From: Cladorhizidae sp. MBARI D1340-BT2
Taxonomy: Eukaryota; Porifera; Demospongiae; Poecilosclerida; Cladorhizidae
DNA: 64,000 bases
Assembly (NCBI GenBank): GCA_028752905.1
Contig: JAQNBH010000003.1
Coordinates: forward strand, 26,041,989-26,105,988
Direction: 5' to 3'
The position numbers and the translations under genes were made by a program. The notes beneath the pieces are model-generated. The model was not told the DNA's origin and ran no database searches. It was given only the letters and a program-made list of their open reading frames with translations. This document shows, piece by piece, positions 10,002 through 23,626 of this stretch (position 1 is the first letter of the stretch; every line of letters starts with the position of its first letter).

Positions 10002-10905
10002 CAGGGAGAGACCTATCTTAATATATATCAATATATACAGTGAAGTGTGGAGAATCTATGAAGCTAACCTGTTTAGCATCAAGATAGAGAACACATAGAG
10101 AAACCTATCTTGTGATTCTATGTATGCAGAATATACGGATGTTTGGTATCAAGAGAGAGAACAGAGAGAGGCCTACCTTTAGAGCTATATATCAAGTCTA
10201 TTCAGTGAAGTGTGGAGAATCTATGAAGCTAACATGTTTAGCTCAAGATAGAGAACACTGAGAGATACCTATCTTGCAAGTCCACTACAGTGAAGTGTGC
10301 AGAATATATGGATGTTTGGTATCAAGAGAGAGCACTTAGAGAGTCCTATCTTAATAGCTATACATCAAGTCTATTCAGTGAAGTGTGGATAATCTACGAA
10401 GCTAAACATGTTTAGCATCAAGTAAGAGTACAATTCATAACTGCCCTAATTAACAAGACCAAAGTCCCAGATTTTGTCAACTGATAGAGAAGGCCCTTAT
10501 CTGCAACATGTCAACAGATTATCAATAAATGTAGTGGTTTTTCACTGGCAGGCCACCGCTTTGGCAACTGGAAAACGCCAGGAAAGATCGCAAACCTTAC
10601 CACTTCAAATCACCATAACTTGCTAATACTTAGAGTAATCAAAATTTTGGCACGTACAAAAGACAGATAATTAGAAGGGCTATCCGGTGATATAAAAAAT
10701 TTCTTTTTTGGGTAAAGTGTAGCAAAGTTATGAGCTTAACGGCAAAAAAGCAAGATTTTTGGGGGGAAAATGAGAAACATATAGACCAAATTAGGGCAAA
10801 TATCAAGATAGAGAACACATAATGAAACCTATCATTCGAATCATATCAAGTCCATTACAGTGAAGTGTGCAGAATATTATGGATGTTTGATATCAACAGA
10901 GAGCA
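10002..10905 (+). repeat. Monomer U12 (904 bp)
   Basis: Carries the 4-bp deletion at 21-24 plus a further rearranged base pattern, TATCAATATATAC, that costs one more base. 545T, C block, 6 G. Private GAGCTTAAC at about 10731-10740. Confidence 0.95.
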
Positions 10906-11815
10906 CAGGGAGAGACCTATCTTAATAGCTATATATCAAGTTTATACAGTGAAGTGTGGAGAATCTATGAAGCTAACCTGTTTAGCATCAAGATAGAGAA
11001 CACATAGAGAAACCTATCTTGTGATTCTATGTATGCAGAATATACGGATGTTTGGTATCAAGAGAGAGAACAGAGAGAGGCCTACCTTTAGAGCTATATA
11101 TCAAGTCTATTCAGTGAAGTGTGGAGAATCTATGAAGCTAACATGTTTAGCTCAAGATAGAGAACACTGAGAGATACCTATCTTGCAAGTCCACTACAGT
11201 GAAGTGTGCAGAATATATGGATGTTTGGTATCAAGAGAGAGCACTTAGAGAGTCCTATCTTAATAGCTATACATCAAGTCTATTCAGTGAAGTGTGGATA
11301 ATCTACGAAGCTAAACATGTTTAGCATCAAGTAAGAGTACAATTCATAACTGCCCTAATTAACAAGACCAAAGTCCCAGATTTTGTCAACTGATAGAGAA
11401 GGCCCCTTATCTGCAACATGTCAACAGATTATCAATAAATGTAGTGGTTTTTCACTGGCAGGCCACCGCTTTGGCAACTGGAAAACGCCAGGAAAGATCG
11501 CAAACCTTACCACTTCAAATCACCATAACTTGCTAATACTTAGAGTAATCAAAATTTTGGCACGTACAAAAGACAGATAATTAGAAGGGCTCTCCGGTGA
11601 TATAAAAAATTTCTTTTTTGGGTAAAGTGTAGAAAAGTTATGAGCTTTACGGCAAAAAAGCAAGATTTTTGGGGGGGAAATGAGAAACATATAGACCAAA
11701 TTAGGGCAAATATCAAGATAGAGAACACATAATAAAACCTATCATTCGAATCATATCAAGTCCATTACAGTGAAGTGTGCAGAATATTATGGATGTTTGA
11801 TATCAACAGAGAGCA
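10906..11815 (+). repeat. Monomer U13
   Basis: 910 bp, extra C. 686C, hybrid block, 7 G, 828A. Same as U15 except that position 7 is G. Confidence 0.95.
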
Positions 11816-12724
11816 CAGGGAGAGACCTATCTTAATAGCTATATATCAAGTTTATACAGTGAAGTGTGGAGAATCTATGAAGCTAACCTGTTTAGCATCA
11901 AGATAGAGAACACATAGAGAAACCTATCTTGTGATTCTATGTATGCAGAATATACGGATGTTTGGTATCAAGAGAGAGAACAGAGAGAGGCCTACCTTTA
12001 GAGCTATATATCAAGTCTATTCAGTGAAGTGTGGAGAATCTATGAAGCTAACATGTTTAGCTCAAGATAGAGAACACTGAGAGATACCTATCTTGCAAGT
12101 CCACTACAGTGAAGTGTGCAGAATATATGGATGTTTGGTATCAAGAGAGAGCACTTAGAGAGTCCTATCTTAATAGCTATACATCAAGTCTATTCAGTGA
12201 AGTGTGGATAATCTACGAAGCTAAACATGTTTAGCATCAAGTAAGAGTACAATTCATAACTGCCCTAATTAACAAGACCAAAGTCCCAGATTTTGTCAAC
12301 TGATAGAGAAGGCCCTTATCTGCAACATGTCAACAGATTATCAATAAATGTAGTGGTTTTTCACTGGCAGGCCACCGCTTTGGCAACTGGAAAACGCCAG
12401 GAAAGATCGCAAACCTTACCACTTCAAATCACCATAACTTGCTAATACTTAGAGTAATCAAAATTTTGGCACGTACAAAAGACAGATAATTAGAAGGGCT
12501 ATCCGGTGATATAAAAAATTTCTTTTTTGGGTAAAGTGTAGCAAAGTTATGAGCTTTACGGCAAAAAAGCAAGATTTTTGGGGGGAAAATGAGAAACATA
12601 TAGACCAAATTAGGGCAAATATCAAGATAGAGAACACATAATGAAACCTATCATTCGAATCATATCAAGTCCATTACAGTGAAGTGTGCAGAATATTATG
12701 GATGTTTGATATCAACAGAGAGCA
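11816..12724 (+). repeat. Monomer U14
   Basis: 909 bp. 51G, 545T, C block, 6 G. Confidence 0.95.
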
Positions 12725-13634
12725 CAGGGAAAGACCTATCTTAATAGCTATATATCAAGTTTATACAGTGAAGTGTGGAGAATCTATGAAGCTAACCTGT
12801 TTAGCATCAAGATAGAGAACACATAGAGAAACCTATCTTGTGATTCTATGTATGCAGAATATACGGATGTTTGGTATCAAGAGAGAGAACAGAGAGAGGC
12901 CTACCTTTAGAGCTATATATCAAGTCTATTCAGTGAAGTGTGGAGAATCTATGAAGCTAACATGTTTAGCTCAAGATAGAGAACACTGAGAGATACCTAT
13001 CTTGCAAGTCCACTACAGTGAAGTGTGCAGAATATATGGATGTTTGGTATCAAGAGAGAGCACTTAGAGAGTCCTATCTTAATAGCTATACATCAAGTCT
13101 ATTCAGTGAAGTGTGGATAATCTACGAAGCTAAACATGTTTAGCATCAAGTAAGAGTACAATTCATAACTGCCCTAATTAACAAGACCAAAGTCCCAGAT
13201 TTTGTCAACTGATAGAGAAGGCCCCTTATCTGCAACATGTCAACAGATTATCAATAAATGTAGTGGTTTTTCACTGGCAGGCCACCGCTTTGGCAACTGG
13301 AAAACGCCAGGAAAGATCGCAAACCTTACCACTTCAAATCACCATAACTTGCTAATACTTAGAGTAATCAAAATTTTGGCACGTACAAAAGACAGATAAT
13401 TAGAAGGGCTCTCCGGTGATATAAAAAATTTCTTTTTTGGGTAAAGTGTAGAAAAGTTATGAGCTTTACGGCAAAAAAGCAAGATTTTTGGGGGGGAAAT
13501 GAGAAACATATAGACCAAATTAGGGCAAATATCAAGATAGAGAACACATAATAAAACCTATCATTCGAATCATATCAAGTCCATTACAGTGAAGTGTGCA
13601 GAATATTATGGATGTTTGATATCAACAGAGAGCA
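12725..13634 (+). repeat. Monomer U15
   Basis: 910 bp, extra C. 7A, 686C, hybrid block, 7 G, 828A. Confidence 0.95.
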
Positions 13635-14543
13635 CAGGGAGAGACCTATCTTAATAGCTATATATCAAGTTTATACAGTGAAGTGTGGAGAATCTATGAA
13701 GCTAACCTGTTTAGCATCAAGATAGAGAACACATAGAGAAACCTATCTTGTGATTCTATGTATGCAGAATATACGGATGTTTGGTATCAAGAGAGAGAAC
13801 AGAGAGAGGCCTACCTTTAGAGCTATATATCAAGTCTATTCAGTGAAGTGTGGAGAATCTATGAAGCTAACATGTTTAGCTCAAGATAGAGAACACTGAG
13901 AGATACCTATCTTGCAAGTCCACTACAGTGAAGTGTGCAGAATATATGGATGTTTGGTATCAAGAGAGAGCACTTAGAGAGTCCTATCTTAATAGCTATA
14001 CATCAAGTCTATTCAGTGAAGTGTGGATAATCTACGAAGCTAAACATGTTTAGCATCAAGTAAGAGTACAATTCATAACTGCCCTAATTAACAAGACCAA
14101 AGTCCCAGATTTTGTCAACTGATAGAGAAGGCCCTTATCTGCAACATGTCAACAGATTATCAATAAATGTAGTGGTTTTTCACTGGCAGGCCACCGCTTT
14201 GGCAACTGGAAAACGCCAGGAAAGATCGCAAACCTTACCACTTCAAATCACCATAACTTGCTAATACTTAGAGTAATCAAAATTTTGGCACGTACAAAAG
14301 ACAGATAATTAGAAGGGCTATCCGGTGATATAAAAAATTTCTTTTTTGGGTAAAGTGTAGCAAAGTTATGAGCTTTACGGCAAAAAAGCAAGATTTTTGG
14401 GGGGAAAATGAGAAACATATAGACCAAATTAGGGCAAATATCAAGATAGAGAACACATAATGAAACCTATCATTCGAATCATATCAAGTCCATTACAGTG
14501 AAGTGTGCAGAATATTATGGATGTTTGATATCAACAGAGAGCA
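13635..14543 (+). repeat. Monomer U16
   Basis: 909 bp. 51G, 545T, C block, 6 G. Same as U14. Confidence 0.95.
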
Positions 14544-15453
14544 CAGGGAAAGACCTATCTTAATAGCTATATATCAAGTTTATACAGTGAAGTGTGGAGA
14601 ATCTATGAAGCTAACCTGTTTAGCATCAAGATAGAGAACACATAGAGAAACCTATCTTGTGATTCTATGTATGCAGAATATACGGATGTTTGGTATCAAG
14701 AGAGAGAACAGAGAGAGGCCTACCTTTAGAGCTATATATCAAGTCTATTCAGTGAAGTGTGGAGAATCTATGAAGCTAACATGTTTAGCTCAAGATAGAG
14801 AACACTGAGAGATACCTATCTTGCAAGTCCACTACAGTGAAGTGTGCAGAATATATGGATGTTTGGTATCAAGAGAGAGCACTTAGAGAGTCCTATCTTA
14901 ATAGCTATACATCAAGTCTATTCAGTGAAGTGTGGATAATCTACGAAGCTAAACATGTTTAGCATCAAGTAAGAGTACAATTCATAACTGCCCTAATTAA
15001 CAAGACCAAAGTCCCAGATTTTGTCAACTGATAGAGAAGGCCCCTTATCTGCAACATATCAACAGATTATCAATAAATGTAGTGGTTTTTCACTGGCAGG
15101 CCACCGCTTTGGCAACTGGAAAACGCCAGGAAAGATCGCAAACCTTACCACTTCAAATCACCATAACTTGCTAATACTTAGAGTAATCAAAATTTTGGCA
15201 CGTACAAAAGACAGATAATTAGAAGGGCTATCTGGTGATATAAAAGATTTCTTTTTTGGTTAAAGTGTAGAAAAGTTATGAGCTTTACGGCCAAAAAGCA
15301 AGATTTTTGGGGGGAAAATGAGAAACATATAGACCAAATTAGGGCAAATATCAAGATAGAGAACACATAATGAAACCTATCATTCGAATCATATCAAGTC
15401 CATTACAGTGAAGTTTGCAGAATATTATGGATGTTTGATATCAACAGAGAGCA
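14544..15453 (+). repeat. Monomer U17
   Basis: 910 bp, extra C. 7A, T block, 6 G, 871T. Private CATATCAAC (G to A at about 15058) and GGCCAAAAAG (A to C at about 15292). Confidence 0.95.
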
Positions 15454-16362
15454 CAGGGAGAGACCTATCTTAATAGCTATATATCAAGTTTATACAGTGA
15501 AGTGTGGAGAATCTATGAAGCTAACCTGTTTAGCATCAAGATAGAGAACACATAGAGAAACCTATCTTGTGATTCTATGTATGCAGAATATACGGATGTT
15601 TGGTATCAAGAGAGAGAACAGAGAGAGGCCTACCTTTAGAGCTATATATCAAGTCTATTCAGTGAAGTGTGGAGAATCTATGAAGCTAACATGTTTAGCT
15701 CAAGATAGAGAACACTGAGAGATACCTATCTTGCAAGTCCACTACAGTGAAGTGTGCAGAATATATGGATGTTTGGTATCAAGAGAGAGCACTTAGAGAG
15801 TCCTATCTTAATAGCTATACATCAAGTCTATTCAGTGAAGTGTGGATAATCTACGAAGCTAAACATGTTTAGCATCAAGTAAGAGTACAATTCATAACTG
15901 CCCTAATTAACAAGACCAAAGTCCCAGATTTTGTCAACTGATAGAGAAGGCCCTTATCTGCAACATGTCAACAGATTATCAATAAATGTAGTGGTTTTTC
16001 ACTGGCAGGCCACCGCTTTGGCAACTGGAAAACGCCAGGAAAGATCGCAAACCTTACCACTTCAAATCACCATAACTTGCTAATACTTAGAGTAATCAAA
16101 ATTTTGGCACGTACAAAAGACAGATAATTAGAAGGGCTATCTGGTGATATAAAAGATTTCTTTTTTGGTTAAAGTGTAGAAAAGTTATGAGCTTTACGGC
16201 AAAAAAGCAAGATTTTTGGGGGGAAAATGAGAAACATATAGACCAAATTAGGGCAAATATCAAGATAGAGAACACATAATGAAACCTATCATTCGAATCA
16301 TATCAAGTCCATTACAGTGAAGTGTGCAGAATATTATGGATGTTTGATATCAACAGAGAGCA
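15454..16362 (+). repeat. Monomer U18
   Basis: 909 bp. 51G, 545T, T block, 6 G. It has no counterpart between U46 and U47 in the downstream HOR copy. Confidence 0.95.
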
Positions 16363-17271
16363 CAGGGAGAGACCTATCTTAATAGCTATATATCAAGTTT
16401 ATACAGTGAAGTATGGAGAATCTATGAAGCTAACCTGTTTAGCATCAAGATAGAGAACACATAGAGAAACCTATCTTGTGATTCTATGTATGCAGAATAT
16501 ACGGATGTTTGGTATCAAGAGAGAGAACAGAGAGAGGCCTACCTTTAGAGCTATATATCAAGTCTATTCAGTGAAGTGTGGAGAATCTATGAAGCTAACA
16601 TGTTTAGCTCAAGATAGAGAACACTGAGAGATACCTATCTTGCAAGTCCACTACAGTGAAGTGTGCAGAATATATGGATGTTTGGTATCAAGAGAGAGCA
16701 CTTAGAGAGTCCTATCTTAATAGCTATACATCAAGTCTATTCAGTGAAGTGTGGATAATCTACGAAGCTAAACATGTTTAGCATCAAGTAAGAGTACAAT
16801 TCATAACTGCCCTAATTAACAAGACCAAAGTCCCAGATTTTGTCAACTGATAGAGAAGGCCCTTATCTGCAACATGTCAACAGATTATCAATAAATGTAG
16901 TGGTTTATCACTGGCAGGCCACCGCTTTGGCAACTGGAAAACGCCAGGAAAGATCGCAAACCTTACCACTTCAAATCACCATAACTTGCTAATACTTAGA
17001 GTAATCAAAATTTTGGCACGTACAAAAGACAGATAATTAGAAGGGCTATCCGGTGATATAAATAATTTCTTTTTTGGGTAAAGTGTAGCAAAGTTATGAG
17101 CTTTACGGCAAAAAAGCAAGATTTTTGGGGGGAAAATGAGAAACATATAGACCAAATTAGGGCAAATATCAAGATAGAGAACACATAATGAAACATATCA
17201 TTCGAATCATATCAAGTCCATTACAGTGAAGTGTGCAGAATATTATGGATGTTTGATATCAACAGAGAGCA
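16363..17271 (+). repeat. Monomer U19
   Basis: 909 bp. 51A, 545A, Ct block, 6 G, 833A. First unit of the 17-kb block; pairs with U47. Confidence 0.95.
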
Positions 17272-18176
17272 CAGGGAGAGACCTATCTTAATATATATCA
17301 AGTTTATACAGTGAAGTGTGGAGAATCTATGAAGCTAACCTGTTTAGCATCAAGATAGAGAACACATAGAGAAACCTATCTTGTGATTCTATGTATGCAG
17401 AATATACGGATGTTTGGTATCAAGAGAGAGAACAGAGAGAGGCCTACCTTTAGAGCTATATATCAAGTCTATTCAGTGAAGTGTGGAGAATCTATGAAGC
17501 TAACATGTTTAGCTCAAGATAGAGAACACTGAGAGATACCTATCTTGCAAGTCCACTACAGTGAAGTGTGCAGAATATATGGATGTTTGGTATCAAGAGA
17601 GAGCACTTAGAGAGTCCTATCTTAATAGCTATACATCAAGTCTATTCAGTGAAGTGTGGATAATCTACGAAGCTAAACATGTTTAGCATCAAGTAAGAGT
17701 ACAATTCATAACTGCCCTAATTAACAAGACCAAAGTCCCAGATTTTGTCAACTGATAGAGAAGGCCCTTATCTGCAACATGTCAACAGATTATCAATAAA
17801 TGTAGTGGTTTTTCACTGGCAGGCCACCGCTTTGGCAACTGGAAAACGCCAGGAAAGATCGCAAACCTTACCACTTCAAATCACCATAACTTGCTAATAC
17901 TTAGAGTAATCAAAATTTTGGCACGTACAAAAGACAGATAATTAGAAGGGCTATCCGGTGATATAAAAAATTTCTTTTTTGGGTAAAGTGTAGCAAAGTT
18001 ATGAGCTTTACGGCAAAAAAGCAAGATTTTTGGGGGGAAAATGAGAAACATATAGACCAAATTAGGGCAAATATCAAGATAGAGAACACATAATGAAACC
18101 TATCATTCGAATCATATCAAGTCCATTACAGTGAAGTGTGCAGAATATTATGGATGTTTGATATCAACAGAGAGCA
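17272..18176 (+). repeat. Monomer U20 (905 bp)
   Basis: 4-bp deletion at 21-24. 545T, C block, 6 G. Pairs with U48. Confidence 0.95.
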
Positions 18177-19085
18177 CAGGGAGAGACCTATCTTAATAGC
18201 TATATATCAAGTTTATACAGTGAAGTGTGGAGAATCTATGAAGCTAACCTGTTTAGCATCAAGATAGAGAACACATAGAGAAACCTATCTTGTGATTCTA
18301 TGTATGCAGAATATACGGATGTTTGGTATCAAGAGAGAGAACAGAGAGAGGCCTACCTTTAGAGCTATATATCAAGTCTATTCAGTGAAGTGTGGAGAAT
18401 CTATGAAGCTAACATGTTTAGCTCAAGATAGAGAACACTGAGAGATACCTATCTTGCAAGTCCACTACAGTGAAGTGTGCAGAATATATGGATGTTTGGT
18501 ATCAAGAGCGAGCACTTAGAGAGTCCTATCTTAATAGCTATACATCAAGTCTATTCAGTGAAGTGTGGATAATCTACGAAGCTAAACATGTTTAGCATCA
18601 AGTAAGAGTACAATTCATAACTGCCCTAATTAACAAGACCAAAGTCCCAGATTTTGTCAACTGATAGAGAAGGCCCTTATCTGCAACATGTCAACAGATT
18701 ATCAATAAATGTAGTGGTTTTTCACTGGCAGGCCACCGCTTTGGCAACTGGAAAACGCCAGGAAAGATCGCAAACCTTACCACTTCAAATCACCATAACT
18801 TGCTAATACTTAGAGTAATCAAAATTTTGGCACGTACAAAAGACAGATAATTAGAAGGGCTATCTGGTGATATAAAAGATTTCTTTTTTGGTTAAAGTGT
18901 AGAAAAGTTATGAGCTTTACGGCAAAAAAGCAAGATTTTTGGGGGGGAAATGAGAAACATATAGACCAAATTAGGGCAAATATCAAGATAGAGAACACAT
19001 AATGAAACCTATCATTCGAATCATATCAAGTCCATTACAGTGAAGTGTGCAGAATATTATGGATGTTTGATATCAACAGAGAGCA
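18177..19085 (+). repeat. Monomer U21
   Basis: 909 bp. 51G, 333C, 545T, T block, 7 G. Pairs with U49. Confidence 0.95.
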
Positions 19086-19994
19086 CAGGGAGAGACCTAT
19101 CTTAATAGCTATATATCAAGTTTATACAGTGAAGTGTGGAGAATCTATGAAGCTAACCTGTTTAGCATCAAGATAGAGAACACATAGAGAAACCTATCTT
19201 GTGATTCTATGTATGCAGAATATACGGATGTTTGGTATCAAGAGAGAGAACAGAGAGAGGCCTACCTTTAGAGCTATATATCAAGTCTATTCAGTGAAGT
19301 GTGGAGAATCTATGAAGCTAACATGTTTAGCTCAAGATAGAGAACACTGAGAGATACCTATCTTGCAAGTCCACTACAGTGAAGTGTGCAGAATATATGG
19401 ATGTTTGGTATCAAGAGAGAGCACTTAGAGAGTCCTATCTTAATAGCTATACATCAAGTCTATTCAGTGAAGTGTGGATAATCTACGAAGCTAAACATGT
19501 TTAGCATCAAGTAAGAGTACAATTCATAACTGCCCTAATTAACAAGACCAAAGTCCCAGATTTTGTCAACTGATAGAGAAGGCCCTTATCTGCAACATGT
19601 CAACAGATTATCAATAAATGTAGTGGTTTTTCACTGGCAGGCCACCGCTTTGGCAACTGGAAAACGCCAGGAAAGATCGCAAACCTTACCACTTCAAATC
19701 ACCATAACTTGCTAATACTTAGAGTAATCAAAATTTTGGCACGTACAAAAGACAGATAATTAGAAGGGCTATCCGGTGATATAAAAAATTTCTTTTTTGG
19801 GTAAAGTGTAGCAAAGTTATGAGCTTTACGGCAAAAAAGCAAGATTTTTGGGGGGAAAATGAGAAACATATAGACCAAATTAGGGCAAATATCAAGATAG
19901 AGAACACATAATGAAACCTATCATTCGAATCATATCAAGTCCATTACAGTGAAGTGTGCAGAATATTATGGATGTTTGATATCAACAGAGAGCA
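19086..19994 (+). repeat. Monomer U22
   Basis: 909 bp. 51G, 545T, C block, 6 G. Pairs with U50. Confidence 0.95.
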
Positions 19995-20903
19995 CAGGGA
20001 GAGACCTATCTTAATAGCTATATATCAAGTTTATACAGTGAAGTGTGGAGAATCTATGAAGCTAACCTGTTTAGCATCAAGATAGAGAACACATAGAGAA
20101 ACCTATCTTGTGATTCTATGTATGCAGAATATACGGATGTTTGGTATCAAGAGAGAGAACAGAGAGAGGCCTACCTTTAGAGCTATATATCAAGTCTATT
20201 CAGTGAAGTGTGGAGAATCTATGAAGCTAACATGTTTAGCTCAAGATAGAGAACACTGAGAGATACCTATCTTGCAAGTCCACTACAGTGAAGTGTGCAG
20301 AATATATGGATGTTTGGTATCAAGAGCGAGCACTTAGAGAGTCCTATCTTAATAGCTATACATCAAGTCTATTCAGTGAAGTGTGGATAATCTACGAAGC
20401 TAAACATGTTTAGCATCAAGTAAGAGTACAATTCATAACTGCCCTAATTAACAAGACCAAAGTCCCAGATTTTGTCAACTGATAGAGAAGGCCCTTATCT
20501 GCAACATGTCAACAGATTATCTATAAATGTAGTGGTTTTTCACTGGCAGGCCACCGCTTTGGCAACTGGAAAACGCCAGGAAAGATCGCAAACCTTACCA
20601 CTTCAAATCACCATAACTTGCTAATACTTAGAGTAATCAAAATTTTGGCACGTACAAAAGACAGATAATTAGAAGGGCTATCTGGTGATATAAAAGATTT
20701 CTTTTTTGGTTAAAGTGTAGAAAAGTTATGAGCTTTACGGCAAAAAAGCAAGATTTTTGGGGGGAAAATGAGAAACATATAGACCAAATTAGGGCAAATA
20801 TCAAGATAGAGAACACATAATGAAACCTATCATTCGAATCATATCAAGTCCATTACAGTGAAGTGTGCAGAATATTATGGATGTTTGATATCAACAGAGA
20901 GCA
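19995..20903 (+). repeat. Monomer U23
   Basis: 909 bp. 51G, 333C, 528T, 545T, T block, 6 G. Its positional partner U51 lacks 528T and has 7 G. Confidence 0.95.
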
Positions 20904-21812
20904 CAGGGAGAGACCTATCTTAATAGCTATATATCAAGTTTATACAGTGAAGTATGGAGAATCTATGAAGCTAACCTGTTTAGCATCAAGATAGAGAACA
21001 CATAGAGAAACCTATCTTGTGATTCTATGTATGCAGAATATACGGATGTTTGGTATCAAGAGAGAGAACAGAGAGAGGCCTACCTTTAGAGCTATATATC
21101 AAGTCTATTCAGTGAAGTGTGGAGAATCTATGAAGCTAACATGTTTAGCTCAAGATAGAGAACACTGAGAGATACCTATCTTGCAAGTCCACTACAGTGA
21201 AGTGTGCAGAATATATGGATGTTTGGTATCAAGAGAGAGCACTTAGAGAGTCCTATCTTAATAGCTATACATCAAGTCTATTCAGTGAAGTGTGGATAAT
21301 CTACGAAGCTAAACATGTTTAGCATCAAGTAAGAGTACAATTCATAACTGCCCTAATTAACAAGACCAAAGTCCCAGATTTTGTCAACTGATAGAGAAGG
21401 CCCTTATCTGCAACATGTCAACAGATTATCAATAAATGTAGTGGTTTATCACTGGCAGGCCACCGCTTTGGCAACTGGAAAACGCCAGGAAAGATCGCAA
21501 ACCTTACCACTTCAAATCACCATAACTTGCTAATACTTAGAGTAATCAAAATTTTGGCACGTACAAAAGACAGATAATTAGAAGGGCTATCTGGTGATAT
21601 AAAAGATTTCTTTTTTGGTTAAAGTGTAGAAAAGTTATGAGCTTTACGGCAAAAAAGCAAGATTTTTGGGGGGAAAATGAGAAACATATAGACCAAATTA
21701 GGGCAAATATCAAGATAGAGAACACATAATGAAACCTATCATTCGAATCATATCAAGTCCATTACAGTGAAGTGTGCAGAATATTATGGATGTTTGATAT
21801 CAACAGAGAGCA
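20904..21812 (+). repeat. Monomer U24
   Basis: 909 bp. 51A, 545A, T block, 6 G. Partner U52 has 51G. Confidence 0.95.
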
Positions 21813-22721
21813 CAGGGAGAGACCTATCTTAATAGCTATATATCAAGTTTATACAGTGAAGTATGGAGAATCTATGAAGCTAACCTGTTTAGCATCAAGA
21901 TAGAGAACACATAGAGAAACCTATCTTGTGATTCTATGTATGCAGAATATACGGATGTTTGGTATCAAGAGAGAGAACAGAGAGAGGCCTACCTTTAGAG
22001 CTATATATCAAGTCTATTCAGTGAAGTGTGGAGAATCTATGAAGCTAACATGTTTAGCTCAAGATAGAGAACACTGAGAGATACCTATCTTGCAAGTCCA
22101 CTACAGTGAAGTGTGCAGAATATATGGATGTTTGGTATCAAGAGAGAGCACTTAGAGAGTCCTATCTTAATAGCTATACATCAAGTCTATTCAGTGAAGT
22201 GTGGATAATCTACGAAGCTAAACATGTTTAGCATCAAGTAAGAGTACAATTCATAACTGCCCTAATTAACAAGACCAAAGTCCCAGATTTTGTCAACTGA
22301 TAGAGAAGGCCCTTATCTGCAACATGTCAACAGATTATCAATAAATGTAGTGGTTTATCACTGGCAGGCCACCGCTTTGGCAACTGGAAAACGCCAGGAA
22401 AGATCGCAAACCTTACCACTTCAAATCACCATAACTTGCTAATACTTAGAGTAATCAAAATTTTGGCACGTACAAAAGACAGATAATTAGAAGGGCTATC
22501 CGGTGATATAAATAATTTCTTTTTTGGGTAAAGTGTAGCAAAGTTATGAGCTTTACGGCAAAAAAGCAAGATTTTTGGGGGGAAAATGAGAAACATATAG
22601 ACCAAATTAGGGCAAATATCAAGATAGAGAACACATAATGAAACATATCATTCGAATCATATCAAGTCCATTACAGTGAAGTGTGCAGAATATTATGGAT
22701 GTTTGATATCAACAGAGAGCA
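21813..22721 (+). repeat. Monomer U25
   Basis: 909 bp. 51A, 545A, Ct block, 6 G, 833A. Pairs with U53. Confidence 0.95.
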
Positions 22722-23626
22722 CAGGGAGAGACCTATCTTAATATATATCAAGTTTATACAGTGAAGTGTGGAGAATCTATGAAGCTAACCTGTTTAGCAT
22801 CAAGATAGAGAACACATAGAGAAACCTATCTTGTGATTCTATGTATGCAGAATATACGGATGTTTGGTATCAAGAGAGAGAACAGAGAGAGGCCTACCTT
22901 TAGAGCTATATATCAAGTCTATTCAGTGAAGTGTGGAGAATCTATGAAGCTAACATGTTTAGCTCAAGATAGAGAACACTGAGAGATACCTATCTTGCAA
23001 GTCCACTACAGTGAAGTGTGCAGAATATATGGATGTTTGGTATCAAGAGAGAGCACTTAGAGAGTCCTATCTTAATAGCTATACATCAAGTCTATTCAGT
23101 GAAGTGTGGATAATCTACGAAGCTAAACATGTTTAGCATCAAGTAAGAGTACAATTCATAACTGCCCTAATTAACAAGACCAAAGTCCCAGATTTTGTCA
23201 ACTGATAGAGAAGGCCCTTATCTGCAACATGTCAACAGATTATCAATAAATGTAGTGGTTTATCACTGGCAGGCCACCGCTTTGGCAACTGGAAAACGCC
23301 AGGAAAGATCGCAAACCTTACCACTTCAAATCACCATAACTTGCTAATACTTAGAGTAATCAAAATTTTGGCACGTACAAAAGACAGATAATTAGAAGGG
23401 CTATCCGGTGATATAAAAAATTTCTTTTTTGGGTAAAGTGTAGCAAAGTTATGAGCTTTACGGCAAAAAAGCAAGATTTTTGGGGGGAAAATGAGAAACA
23501 TATAGACCAAATTAGGGCAAATATCAAGATAGAGAACACATAATGAAACCTATCATTCGAATCATATCAAGTCCATTACAGTGAAGTGTGCAGAATATTA
23601 TGGATGTTTGATATCAACAGAGAGCA
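22722..23626 (+). repeat. Monomer U26 (905 bp)
   Basis: 4-bp deletion at 21-24. 545A, C block, 6 G. Pairs with U54. Differs from U20 at 545. Confidence 0.95.

Larger units (their letters stand above)
7275..10905 (+). repeat. HOR segment U9-U12, first copy (3,631 bp)
   Basis: The monomer order is 51A/T block, 51A/545A/T block, 51A/545A/Ct block with GA at 832-833, and then a 904-bp monomer. It recurs at U41-U44 with an offset of 29,082 bp, or 32 monomers. The GA change and the 904-bp unit (with TATCAATATATAC replacing the usual longer form) are found nowhere else in the window. This makes the correspondence specific. Confidence 0.92.
10906..14543 (+). repeat. Tandem 1,819-bp dimer HOR (U13-U14 and U15-U16)
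   Basis: Odd units U13 and U15 share the extra C at 500, 686C, hybrid block, 7 G and 828A. Even units U14 and U16 share the C block and 6 G. The pair length is 1,819 bp. U15 and U17 both begin with 7A while U13 does not, so the phase of this marker is shifted by one dimer. The dimer is absent as such from the corresponding place between U44 and U46. Confidence 0.9.

Noticed and set aside
17005..17196. Minus-strand 63-codon hydrophobic-looking open frame, repeated at 22455, 26997, 42449, 47899 and 52441
   Set aside because: The ATG is created only by the 833A variant in Ct-block monomers. The apparent hydrophobic, Phe/Ile/Leu-rich product is what A/T-rich satellite DNA gives on that strand. 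It is not conserved in the other monomers.
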